Positions 34,706-42,218 of a stretch of DNA of 64,000 nucleotides are shown in pieces. The DNA lies in the NCBI GenBank assembly GCA_035626595.1, contig DASPNJ010000032.1, positions 39,096-103,095 of the forward strand, read 5' to 3'. Below the pieces are notes generated by a model. The model was given only the letters and a program-made list of their open reading frames with translations. It did not search any database and was not told where the DNA came from. The position numbers and the translations under genes are program-made. Numbering within the stretch: the first letter of the stretch is position 1; the number at the start of each line of letters is the position of its first letter. Source of the stretch: JAQGMV01 sp035626595. GTDB lineage: Bacteria; Pseudomonadota; Gammaproteobacteria; Burkholderiales; SG8-41.

Positions 34706-35728
34706 ATGAGGGCGCTGGTCGTGCACGAGCACGGCGGGATCGACAAGCTCGCGCTCGAAGACGTGGCGGACCCGACGCCGCGCCCCGGCGAGGTGCTCGT
34801 CGACGTGCGCGCGGCGAGCGTCAACTTCCCGGACCTGCTGGTGATCGGCGGCAGCTACCAGCGGCTTCCGCCGCGGCCGTTCAGCCCCGGCAAGGATCTG
34901 GCGGGCGTGGTGGCCGCTGTCGGCCAAGGCGTGAAGCGCTGCAAGCCCGGCGAGCGCGTGGTGGCGCAGATCGAGTTCGGCGCGTACGCCGAGAAATGTG
35001 TCGTGCCCGAGGGCAACTGCCATGTCATGCCGGCGAGCATGAGCTTCGCCGAAGGCGCCGCGATGGGACTCACGTATCTCACCGCACATTTCGCGCTGGT
35101 CGAGCGCGGCGGGCTCAGAGCCGGTGAGACGGTGCTCGTGAACGGCGCCGCCGGCGGCGTCGGTCTCGCGACGGTACAGGTCGCGAAGGCTCTCGGCGCG
35201 ACGGTGGTCGCGAGCGTGGGAAGCGAAGCGAAGGCGGCACTCGCGCGCGCGAGCGGGGCCGATCACATCGTGCGCACCGATCCTTCGACAAGCTCAGGGC
35301 AGGCTCTACGCGACTGGTTCCGTGAACAGGTGTTCGCCGCGATCGGCGCGCGCGGCGTCGATCTCGTCATCGATCCTGTCGGGGGCGACGTCTTCGATGC
35401 GAGCCTGCGCGTGATGGCGTGGTGCGGACGTCTCGTGATCGTCGGCTTCGCGGCGGGGCGCATTCCCGAGATCAAGGCCGGTTATCTGCTCGTGAAGAAC
35501 ATCTCGCTCATCGGTTTGCAGTGGAGCGACTATCGCGACCGCGATCCGGAGAAAGTCCAGCGGGCGCAGGACGCGCTCTTCAGACTGTACGAAGCGGGCA
35601 GGATCAAGCCCCACGTGATGGCGGCGTACCCGCTGGAAGAGCATCAGGCGGCGCTGCGCGCCGTGCGCGACCGCATCGTGGCCGGCAAAGTCGTCCTGCT
35701 GATGGATGAGCGCAGAGAGCCGACGTAA
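34706..35728 (+). CDS. Zinc-free medium-chain reductase, NADPH:quinone oxidoreductase-like, with an in-frame repeat insertion
   Basis: From MRALVVHEHGGIDKLALEDV the protein shows the GroES-like half (VNFPDLLVIGGSYQRLPPRP, FSPGKDLAGVVAAVGQG), the nucleotide loop LVNGAAGGVGLATVQVA, and VGFAAGRIPEIKAGYLLVKN as in Qor2-type enzymes. There are no zinc ligands. Around residues 192-202 a sequence from a dispersed DNA repeat is read in frame (DPSTSSGQALRDW); its place between the ADHIVRT strand and a helix suggests a surface loop. The enzyme probably still folds, since the frame continues normally. Function: an NAD(P)H-dependent enone or quinone reductase. Start ATG chosen over an in-frame upstream ATG. 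Confidence 0.88.
   Translation: MRALVVHEHGGIDKLALEDVADPTPRPGEVLVDVRAASVNFPDLLVIGGSYQRLPPRPFSPGKDLAGVVAAVGQGVKRCKPGERVVAQIEFGAYAEKCVVPEGNCHVMPASMSFAEGAAMGLTYLTAHFALVERGGLRAGETVLVNGAAGGVGLATVQVAKALGATVVASVGSEAKAALARASGADHIVRTDPSTSSGQALRDWFREQVFAAIGARGVDLVIDPVGGDVFDASLRVMAWCGRLVIVGFAAGRIPEIKAGYLLVKNISLIGLQWSDYRDRDPEKVQRAQDALFRLYEAGRIKPHVMAAYPLEEHQAALRAVRDRIVAGKVVLLMDERREPT
35282..35303. repeat. TTCGACAAGCTCAGG repeat inside a gene, copy 1
   Basis: CCTTCGACAAGCTCAGGGCA lies within the Qor-like gene and encodes PSTSSGQA. A second copy is at 56279-56332 in hyuB. The motif is known to me as a frequent dispersed element in proteobacterial genomes. Confidence 0.65.
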
Positions 35729-35764
35729 ACTCGGGGCTCCCCCCGTTCGACATCCCGCACGACC

Positions 35765-36496
35765 ATGAGCCGCATCGGTTTGCTCGTCCCTTCGTCCAAC
35801 ACGACCGTGGAGCCGGAGTTCTACCGCGCCCTTCCGGCAAGCGTGACGCTGCATACAGCGCGCCTCTATCTCACGCGCATCGCGCCCGAATCGATCCTGA
35901 GAATGGTCGAGGACATGGAGACGCAGGCGAAGCTTCTCGCCTCGGCCGACGTGGACGTGATCGTGCTGGGCGCGACCGCGCCGAGCTTTCTCAAAGGTCT
36001 CGGTTACGACCGCGAGCTGATCGAGAAGATCGAGAAGGCCTCGGGCAAGAAGGCAACCACGACCTCGACTGCGCTCGTTCAGGCGATCCGCCATACCGGC
36101 GCGAAGCGCGTGGTGCTCGGCTCGGCATACGACGAGAAGGTGAACGGCATCGCGAAAGCCTTTCTCGAAGCGAGCGGTTTCGAAGTGGTCGGCGTGCAGG
36201 GGCTCTCGCTCGTGGACAACCTCGTCGTGGGACGGCTCTCGCCCGACACCGCTTACGACCTCGCGGTGCAGGTGGATCGGACGGAGGCGGACGCCATCGT
36301 GCTCTCGTGCACCAACTGGCAGACGCTGCAGGCGATCGAGCGCATCGAAGACAAGACCGGCAAGCCGGTGATCACCACGACGCAGGCGACGATCTGGGCC
36401 GCGCTGCGCGCGATCGGTCATACGCAACCGGTGAAGGGCTACGGCCGGCTCCTGCGCGAGCTCGGCGCCGCGGCGAAGCAGACTCATACAGCGTAA
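35765..36496 (+). CDS. Asp/Glu racemase superfamily protein, arylmalonate decarboxylase-like
   Basis: The 243 residues start MSRIGLLVPSSNTTVEPEFY. Members of this superfamily (maleate isomerase, Asp and Glu racemases) use two cysteines. Here the first position is Ala70 (VIVLGATAPSFLKG) while the second Cys182 is kept (AIVLSCTNWQTLQAIERIED). A single C-terminal Cys is the arrangement of arylmalonate decarboxylase, and TTTSTALVQAIRHTGAKRVV and KGYGRLLREL also look like that enzyme. It may decarboxylate a 2-substituted malonate or malonate half-acid. The next gene is a paralogue with both cysteines. Confidence 0.82.
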   Translation: MSRIGLLVPSSNTTVEPEFYRALPASVTLHTARLYLTRIAPESILRMVEDMETQAKLLASADVDVIVLGATAPSFLKGLGYDRELIEKIEKASGKKATTTSTALVQAIRHTGAKRVVLGSAYDEKVNGIAKAFLEASGFEVVGVQGLSLVDNLVVGRLSPDTAYDLAVQVDRTEADAIVLSCTNWQTLQAIERIEDKTGKPVITTTQATIWAALRAIGHTQPVKGYGRLLRELGAAAKQTHTA

Positions 36497-36508
36497 GGAG
36501 GAACGAAC

Positions 36509-37270
36509 ATGTACGGATGGCGTGGACGCATCGGGCTTCTCGTGCCCTCGATCAACACCACCATGGAAACCGAGTTCTGGCGCATCGCGCCGGAAGGCGT
36601 ATCGGTGCACAGCGCGCGGATCGCGGGCGGGCGTCACGGCACGCCGGAGGAGCTCCGCAGCATGGAGAACGCGAGCAAGAAAGCCGCGGAGGAAGTCGCC
36701 ATGGTGGAGCCGGACGTCGTCGTCTACGGCTGCACCAGCGGGAGCTTTTTCGAAGGCCCCGACTGGAACAAGAAGATCTGCGACCAGCTCACGGCGATCA
36801 CGAAAGCGCCGACGGTCACGACCGCGGGCGCGATGGCCGAGAGTCTCCTCGCGGGCGGCCACAGGAAAGTCGACGTCGTTACGCCGTACGTGCAGCTCAC
36901 GAACGAGCGGCTCAAGCAGTTCTTGAAGACGTTCGGCATCGACGTCGTGAAGCTCGGCACCTTCGACATGCTCGACATGTTCGACCACGCCAAGATCCAG
37001 CCCGAAGAGATCTACGCGAAGGTGAAAGAGACGACCACCGACGAGACCGAAGCGGTGTTCGTCGCGTGCACGCAGCTTCGCGCGCTCGAAGTGCTCGACA
37101 TGCTGGAGCGCGATCTGGGCAAGCCCGTCTACTCCGCGGTGCAGGCGTCCGCGTGGCAGGCCTACCAGGCGATGGGCGTCGATCCGCACATCACGAATTG
37201 CGGGAGCCTGCTGCGGCGGCTTTCGGAGCCCGGCTCGAAGAAAGCGCCCGCGCTGCGCCGCTCGGCTTGA
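36509..37270 (+). CDS. Maleate isomerase/Asp-Glu racemase-like protein with both catalytic cysteines
   Basis: The 253-residue protein starts MYGWRGRIGLLVPSINTTME. Both catalytic cysteines are present: Cys75 in VVVYGCTSGSFFEG and Cys187 in AVFVACTQLRALEVLDMLE. This fits maleate cis-trans isomerase, which interconverts maleate and fumarate through a succinyl-Cys intermediate, or a related racemase. A strong ribosome site (AAGGAGG) precedes the ATG, 12 bases after its paralogue. The pair probably processes the same family of dicarboxylates; the flavoprotein downstream may act on the product. Confidence 0.85.
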   Translation: MYGWRGRIGLLVPSINTTMETEFWRIAPEGVSVHSARIAGGRHGTPEELRSMENASKKAAEEVAMVEPDVVVYGCTSGSFFEGPDWNKKICDQLTAITKAPTVTTAGAMAESLLAGGHRKVDVVTPYVQLTNERLKQFLKTFGIDVVKLGTFDMLDMFDHAKIQPEEIYAKVKETTTDETEAVFVACTQLRALEVLDMLERDLGKPVYSAVQASAWQAYQAMGVDPHITNCGSLLRRLSEPGSKKAPALRRSA

Positions 37271-37277
37271 TCAGCGG

Positions 37278-37388
37278 ATGTCATTGCGAGGAGACCTCGA
37301 AGGGCCGACGAAGCAATCGCGGAGCGTCCGGCTTTTCGTGCGCCACGAGATCGCCACGGCGCCGCTTGTCGGCGCCTCGCGATGACAT
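37278..37388. repeat. MITE-like element, inverted copy
   Basis: Ends ATGTCATTGCGAGG and its complement with one mismatch; the interior matches the 28606-28722 element when reverse-complemented (for example GTGGCGATCTCGTGGCGCAC). Non-coding. It separates the racemase pair from the flavoprotein gene. Confidence 0.65.
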
Positions 37389-37399
37389 TCGTCGCGGCC

Positions 37400-37424
37400 C
37401 GTAGGGTGCGTCGATGACGCACCA
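37400..37424. repeat. Dispersed palindromic repeat CGTAGGGTGCG, copy 3, carrying a start codon
   Basis: CGTAGGGTGCGTCGATGACG followed by CACCA. The central ATG is the start of the flavoprotein gene, whose first codons are read from the repeat. Confidence 0.75.
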
Positions 37425-38901
37425 CGACACCGACGTCATCGTCGTCGGCGGCGGCGGCGCCGGCCTTGCCGCCGCATCGGAAGCGGCGCGGTTGAACCGC
37501 AGTGTCGTCCTGCTGGAAAAAAACCCGCACACCGGCGGCACCACGTCGTGGTCGGTGGGCTCGGTGACGGCGACGAACACACCGCACCAGCGCCGCGCGG
37601 GCATCCAGGATTCGCCGCAGGCGCATTTCGAGGATCTGGAGCTGCACGCTGGCGCGCTCGCGCCGCGCGACAACCTCGCGCTCCGGCGCATTCTCGCGGA
37701 CAACACTACGGACATGCTTGAGTGGCTGACGCGCCTGGGTATCGTGTTCGTCGGCCCCATGCCGGAGCCGCCGCACCGCTACCCGCGCATGCACAATGTC
37801 GTGCCGAACTCGAAGTCCTTCGCTTATCACCTGACGCGCCATTGCGACCGGCTCGGCGTGGACATCCGCTGCGGCACGTCGGTCCAGCGCCTGATCGAAG
37901 AGAACGGCAAGGTGGTCGGCGTCGAAGCGAATACGATCCACGGTCCGCAAGTCTTTCGCGCACGCGGCGGCGTCGTGCTCGCGGCCGGCGACTATGCCGG
38001 CGCTTCGGACCTGAAGGAGCGGCTGGCCTCACCCGAGGTCGCCGACGTCGAAGCGGTGAACGCGGCCGCCACCGGCGACGGCCACCGCATGGCGCTCGCG
38101 CTCGGCGCCGAAGTGGCGAACGGCGACATCGTGCGCGGTCCGATCATGCGCTTCGTGCCGCCGCGCAGCGCCAACTTCATCCAGCGGCTGCCGCCCGCGA
38201 AGCCGGTCGCGCAGGCGATCGCGTGGTCGATGAACGTGCTGCCGCAGTGGATCCTGCGCCCCTTCCTCATGAGCTTTCTCACGACCGCGCTCGGCCCCTC
38301 TCCGGATCTTTTCAGGGAAGGCGCGATCCTCGTGAACCAGCGCGGCGAGCGCTTCGTGGACGAGCTCGGGCGCCCGGCGCCCGCCGTCGCGCAGCAGCCG
38401 GACCGCGTCGCCTACATCGTCTTCGATGACGCGCTCGCCGAGAGATTCGAGCGGTGGCCCTACTTCGTGTCCACCGCGCCCGGCGTCGCATACGCGTATC
38501 TCAAGGACTACCGGCGCAACCGGCGCGACATCTATCACCAGGCCGATACGATCGGCGGGCTTGCCGCTTCGATGTCGGTCCCGGCGCAGACGCTGAGCGC
38601 GACGCTCGAGCGCTACAACGCGCAACGGGGCACGCGCACGGCGCTCACGCGTAAACCCTTCTATGCGCTCGGGCCGGTCAAGAGCTACGTCGTGTTCACG
38701 GACGGCGGACTGAAAGTGAGCGAGCGGCTGGAAGTGCTACGGGCGGACGGCTCGACCATCCCCGGCTTGTATGCGGCAGGCGCGACCGGCCAGGGCGGTC
38801 TCCTGCTCGAAGGCCACGGCCACCATCTCGGCTGGGCGTTCATCTCGGGGCGCATCGCCGGCCGCAACGCGGCGCTCGACGTGCCGCTGAACGCAACGTG
38901 A
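37414..38901 (+). CDS. FAD-binding dehydrogenase of the fumarate reductase/3-ketosteroid dehydrogenase family
   Basis: The FAD motif is DVIVVGGGGAGLAAASEAAR followed by VVLLEKNPHTGGTTSWS. The flavin C-terminal motif is GLYAAGATGQGGLLLEGHGH with HLGWAFISGRIAGRNAA. The domain order matches the soluble fumarate reductase and 3-oxosteroid 1-dehydrogenase family, enzymes that insert or reduce a double bond next to a carbonyl or carboxyl. It has 495 residues and no signal peptide. The start codon lies inside an intergenic repeat, and no earlier in-frame start preserves the FAD motif spacing. It is unlikely to be SdhA, having no companion subunits. Confidence 0.88.
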   Translation: MTHHDTDVIVVGGGGAGLAAASEAARLNRSVVLLEKNPHTGGTTSWSVGSVTATNTPHQRRAGIQDSPQAHFEDLELHAGALAPRDNLALRRILADNTTDMLEWLTRLGIVFVGPMPEPPHRYPRMHNVVPNSKSFAYHLTRHCDRLGVDIRCGTSVQRLIEENGKVVGVEANTIHGPQVFRARGGVVLAAGDYAGASDLKERLASPEVADVEAVNAAATGDGHRMALALGAEVANGDIVRGPIMRFVPPRSANFIQRLPPAKPVAQAIAWSMNVLPQWILRPFLMSFLTTALGPSPDLFREGAILVNQRGERFVDELGRPAPAVAQQPDRVAYIVFDDALAERFERWPYFVSTAPGVAYAYLKDYRRNRRDIYHQADTIGGLAASMSVPAQTLSATLERYNAQRGTRTALTRKPFYALGPVKSYVVFTDGGLKVSERLEVLRADGSTIPGLYAAGATGQGGLLLEGHGHHLGWAFISGRIAGRNAALDVPLNAT

Positions 38902-38920
38902 GAACGCTCCCTCTCCAAAA

Positions 38921-39433
38921 ATGATTTTCATGAGCCAATCCGGCATCACCGACCGCTCGCGCGAAACCGATTGGGACCGCTGGTACATCGAGCATCTGAA
39001 CATCATGGTCTCCGTACCGGGCGTGTCGTCCGCGCAGCGGTTCAAGACGACGACGCCCGGCCATTCGCCGTCGCTCGCCATGTACAGCTTCGCCTCGCCC
39101 GACATATTCCACGACCCGTATTACCTGAGCGTGCGCGGCATGGGCGAATGGCTCGCGCTCATCGACCGGCAGTACTACCAGCGCAATCTCTTCGCCGGCG
39201 CCGATCGCGCGCCGGAAGTGACCGAGGGTCAGGCGCTGCTGGTCGCGGACCGGGCCGCACCCGAACGCGGGCTCGCGCAAGTCGAGTGGACATGGCTCGA
39301 ATGCGTCGGGATCGATCGCTCGACGCCATTCCGCGGCATCGCCGTTGTCACGGCCGATCGCGCGCGCGACTTCGGCGAGAGCTCCGCGGTCGCGGTGTAT
39401 CGCCCGGCAGGCGCGTGGCACAGGAAAGCCTGA
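38921..39433 (+). CDS. EthD/dimeric alpha-beta barrel-like protein
   Basis: The protein begins MIFMSQSGITDRSRETDWDR, then WYIEHLNIMVSVPGVSSAQR, a half-barrel pattern of the EthD family in which a W-Y-x-x-H helix follows the first strand and a VPGV turn precedes the second strand. It continues SLAMYSFASPDIFHDPYYLS. The second half is less conserved. At 170 residues it is one and a half domains. Relatives with this pattern occur again at 41557-42198, suggesting a common use in this cluster. EthD-type proteins are small and poorly understood. It overlaps the next start by 19 bases. Confidence 0.65.
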   Translation: MIFMSQSGITDRSRETDWDRWYIEHLNIMVSVPGVSSAQRFKTTTPGHSPSLAMYSFASPDIFHDPYYLSVRGMGEWLALIDRQYYQRNLFAGADRAPEVTEGQALLVADRAAPERGLAQVEWTWLECVGIDRSTPFRGIAVVTADRARDFGESSAVAVYRPAGAWHRKA

Positions 39434-40476
39434 CGCGTCACGCGCTGGTCGCCGGCGCTACCGGCCTCGTCGGTAAGCGCATCGCGGAGCATCTGTGCGC
39501 GAACCGCTGGCGCGTCACCGGTCTCAGCCGCAATCCCCCACGCGCGCGGCCGGGTCCGTGCGCCTACCTCGCGGTCGATCTCGCAGATTCGCGCGACTGT
39601 CGGGAGAAGCTCGCGGGATTGACCGACGTGACGCACGTCTTCTATGCCGCGCGCTACGACCACCCCGAAGGCGAGCGCGAATCGGTCGGGATCAATGCGC
39701 GGATGCTCGAGAACCTCCTCGATGCAGTGGACGGCGCCGCGCCGGCGCTGACTCACGTGCACCTCGTGCACGGCACGAAGTACTACGGTCACATGCTGGG
39801 ACCGCGCGAGCTGCCGCTGACCGAAGACACGCCGCGCGCGAACGTGCCGAACTTCTATTTCGTGCAGGAGGATCTGGTTCGTGCGCGCGCGAAAACGTGG
39901 AGCTACAGCACCTCCCGTCCGCACACGTTCTGCGACGCTTCGATCGAGGAGCCGAGGAGCGCGCCGCTTCTGCTGGCCGTGTATGCGTCGCTCATGCGCG
40001 CGGTCGGGCGGCCGCTGGCTTTCCCCGGCAGCGAGAAAGCCTTCCATGCGCGCACGCAGTTCACCTACGTGCCGCTGCTCGCGCGCGCGGTCCACTGGAT
40101 GGCGACCGAGCCGCGCTGCGCCAATCAATCGTACAACGTCGTGAACGGCGACCATCCGCGCTGGTCCGAGCTGTGGCCGGTGCTCGCCGGCTACTTCGGC
40201 ATCGAGCCTGCGGGGCCTGCGCGCGTACGACTCGCGGATTACGTTGCGGACCTGGAACCGGCCTGGCAGGCGCTCACGCGCGAGCACGGGCTTGCCGCAG
40301 TGCCGCTCGCGCAGCGCGTGCTGTGGCCTTACGCCGATTATCTGTTCGCGCCCGAATGGGACATAATTTCGAGCGCGTCGAAAGCGCGGCGCGACGGCTT
40401 CGTCGATCGTATCGATACCCCGGGCATGTTCGTCGAGCTGTTCGATATCTTCCGCAGCGAAAAAATTATTCCGTAA
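39415..40476 (+). CDS. NAD-dependent epimerase/SDR of the PRISE (progesterone 5-beta-reductase/iridoid synthase-like, VEP1) type
   Basis: A Rossmann start (HALVAGATGLVGKRIAEHLC) is followed by THVFYAARYD, HLVHGTKYYGHMLGPRELPL and NFYFVQEDLVRA. The Lys in GTKYYG and Tyr in NFYF correspond by position to the catalytic Lys and Tyr that PRISE enzymes use in place of the usual SDR YxxxK. TSRPHTFCDAS and FTYVPLLARAVHWMA follow. Such enzymes reduce activated C=C bonds of enones. A GTG start overlapping the previous gene by 19 bases gives 353 residues. Next to a Delta-1-dehydrogenase-like flavoprotein this suggests catabolism of an unsaturated keto compound. Confidence 0.75.
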   Translation: MAQESLTRHALVAGATGLVGKRIAEHLCANRWRVTGLSRNPPRARPGPCAYLAVDLADSRDCREKLAGLTDVTHVFYAARYDHPEGERESVGINARMLENLLDAVDGAAPALTHVHLVHGTKYYGHMLGPRELPLTEDTPRANVPNFYFVQEDLVRARAKTWSYSTSRPHTFCDASIEEPRSAPLLLAVYASLMRAVGRPLAFPGSEKAFHARTQFTYVPLLARAVHWMATEPRCANQSYNVVNGDHPRWSELWPVLAGYFGIEPAGPARVRLADYVADLEPAWQALTREHGLAAVPLAQRVLWPYADYLFAPEWDIISSASKARRDGFVDRIDTPGMFVELFDIFRSEKIIP

Positions 40477-40480
40477 AAAA

Positions 40481-40554
40481 CCTACGACCCGCCTCGAAGC
40501 TGAAGCTTCTCGGCGCAAGAAATCGCTTAGCGCGGCAGTCGCCGCGTCTTTAAA
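40481..40554. repeat. Dispersed intergenic repeat, third copy of the 21507 family
   Basis: CCTACGACCCGCCTCGAAGC, then CGGCGCAAGAAATCGCTTAG and CGCGGCAGTCGCCGCG. Compared with the 21507 and 21564 copies it has an extra stem (GAAGCTGAAGCTTC). It ends 16 bases before the Bug gene start and overlaps its leader. Confidence 0.7.
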
Positions 40555-40570
40555 ACATAAAGGAGGAGGC

Positions 40571-41554
40571 ATGATGCAACGATCACTCACCCGGGCGGCG
40601 GCACTCGTCGCCCTCGTCGCATGCGCGATCTCGGGAAGCGCCGTGTGGGCGCAGGCTGCTTATCCCACCAAGCCGATCCGGTTGATCGTGCCGTGGCCGC
40701 CGGGCGGCGGCGCGGACGTGGCCATGCGCATGCTCACGCCGAAGTTGATCGAGGGCCTCGGCCAGCAGGTGATCATCGACAACCGCGGCGGCGCGGCCGG
40801 CAACATCGGTGCGGAGATGGCCGCGAAGTCTCCGCCCGACGGCTACACGATCGTGTTCGCGTATTCGGGCACGCATTCGATCAACCCGCACATCTACTCG
40901 AAGATGCCGTTCCGCGAGAGCGATTTCGCGCCGATCATCTGGCTCGCGTCCGTGCCGCAGGTCGTCGTGGTGCACCCGTCGCTGCCGGTGAAGACGATCA
41001 AGGACCTGATCGCGCTCGACCGCGCGAAGCCGGGCCAGCTGTCGTACGGCTCGAGCGGCAATGGCGCGATCAACCATCTCGCCGGCGAGCTCTTCAACTA
41101 CATGGCGAAGACCAGGCTCGTGCACGTGCCGTACAAGGGCGGCGGTCCGGCGGCCGTCGCACTGCTCGGCGGCGAAATCGGCGTCATCATGGGCGAGCCG
41201 GCATCGCTCGTCGGATTCATCAAGGCGGGCAAAGTGCGCGCGATCGCGGTGACGACGCCGAAGCGCGCGCTGTCTTTTCCGGAGCTGCCGACGGTGGGCG
41301 AATCCGGCGTGCCCGGTTACGAGGTGACGTCGTGGAACGGCATGCTCGCGCCGGCGAAGACGCCGCCCGACGTGATCGCGCGGCTCAATGCCGAGTACAA
41401 CAAGATCATCGCCGATCCCGAGATGCGCAAGCGCATGATCGCCAGCGGCTACGAGCCGGTCGGCGGCCCGCCGGAGAAGTTCGGCGAGCACATTCGCTCC
41501 GAGATCGCGAAATGGGGCCCCGTGGTGAAGCGCGCCGGCGTGCGGGTGGACTGA
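40571..41554 (+). CDS. TctC/Bug-family periplasmic solute-binding protein
   Basis: A strong AAGGAGGAGG site precedes tandem ATG codons. The signal peptide (ALVALVACAISGSAVWAQA) is followed by YPTKPIRLIVPWPPGGGADV, IDNRGGAAGNIGAE, SYGSSGNGAINHLAG and VPYKGGGPAA. At 327 residues it has the typical length. It lies three bases upstream of an EthD-like gene and just after an intergenic repeat. It presumably captures a carboxylate related to the flavoprotein/PRISE cluster. No TctAB partners are encoded nearby. Confidence 0.9.
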   Translation: MMQRSLTRAAALVALVACAISGSAVWAQAAYPTKPIRLIVPWPPGGGADVAMRMLTPKLIEGLGQQVIIDNRGGAAGNIGAEMAAKSPPDGYTIVFAYSGTHSINPHIYSKMPFRESDFAPIIWLASVPQVVVVHPSLPVKTIKDLIALDRAKPGQLSYGSSGNGAINHLAGELFNYMAKTRLVHVPYKGGGPAAVALLGGEIGVIMGEPASLVGFIKAGKVRAIAVTTPKRALSFPELPTVGESGVPGYEVTSWNGMLAPAKTPPDVIARLNAEYNKIIADPEMRKRMIASGYEPVGGPPEKFGEHIRSEIAKWGPVVKRAGVRVD

Positions 41555-41556
41555 TC

Positions 41557-42198
41557 ATGACAATGGCGCTGCTCGTCGCGGGATTCGATGCATCGCCCGT
41601 GGATCCGGACGAATTCAACGACTGGTACGACACCGAGCACATGCCCGAGCGCCAGCGCATCGCGGGGTTCGGGCGCTGTGAGCGCTGGATCGGCGCGGAG
41701 AATCGGAAAATCGCGATCGCGACGTACGACCTCCACTCACTGGCGGTGCTGCAGAGCGAGGCGTATCGCAAGGTCGGCGGCGAAAATCTGTCGCCGTGGT
41801 CGAGGCGGGTGCTCGGCAAGGCGAAGCGCATCTGCCGCTTCGAAGCCGAGCAGCTTCCGCCGGGTAACGCGAAGGCGCCTGAAGGGGCGGGCGGGCTGCT
41901 CCTCTACGCGATGAATGTCGCGCCGGAGGCCGAGCAGGAATTCAACGCCTGGTACGACGAAGAGCACATTCCGCGGCTCGCGCAGGTGCCGGGCTGTCTC
42001 GCCGCGCGGCGCTACCGGATCACGAGCGCGTTGAGCGAAGGCCGGCAGCGCTACCTCGCGATCTATCACCTCGCTGCGCCCGAAGTGTGCTCGTCCACGG
42101 CGTGGAAGGAAGCGGCGGTCACGCCGTGGACCGAGCGCATGCGGCCGCACTTCCGCGATCCGCTGCGCCTGCCGCTCAGGAAATACCAACGAACGTAG
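41557..42198 (+). CDS. Tandem EthD-like (two-domain ferredoxin-like) protein
   Basis: The protein contains the same unit twice. Residues 15-42 read DPDEFNDWYDTEHMPERQRI with FGRCERW, and residues 122-150 read EQEFNAWYDEEHIPRLAQVP with GCLAARRY. Each is a DWYD/AWYD helix plus strand of the EthD or dimeric alpha-beta barrel type. In single-domain relatives the His of the EEH motif lines the barrel. Fusion of two copies gives an internal pseudo-dimer of 213 residues. It starts three bases after the Bug receptor stop and shares the fold of the 38921 gene. Likely cytosolic; reaction unknown. Confidence 0.75.
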   Translation: MTMALLVAGFDASPVDPDEFNDWYDTEHMPERQRIAGFGRCERWIGAENRKIAIATYDLHSLAVLQSEAYRKVGGENLSPWSRRVLGKAKRICRFEAEQLPPGNAKAPEGAGGLLLYAMNVAPEAEQEFNAWYDEEHIPRLAQVPGCLAARRYRITSALSEGRQRYLAIYHLAAPEVCSSTAWKEAAVTPWTERMRPHFRDPLRLPLRKYQRT

Positions 42199-42218
42199 GG
42201 TGCGCCGATGGCGCACCG
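42194..42218. repeat. Dispersed palindromic repeat CGTAGGGTGCG, copy 4
   Basis: CGTAGGGTGCGCCGATGGCG followed by CACCG. It overlaps the stop codon of the tandem EthD-like gene and opens the gene-poor stretch. Confidence 0.75.
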
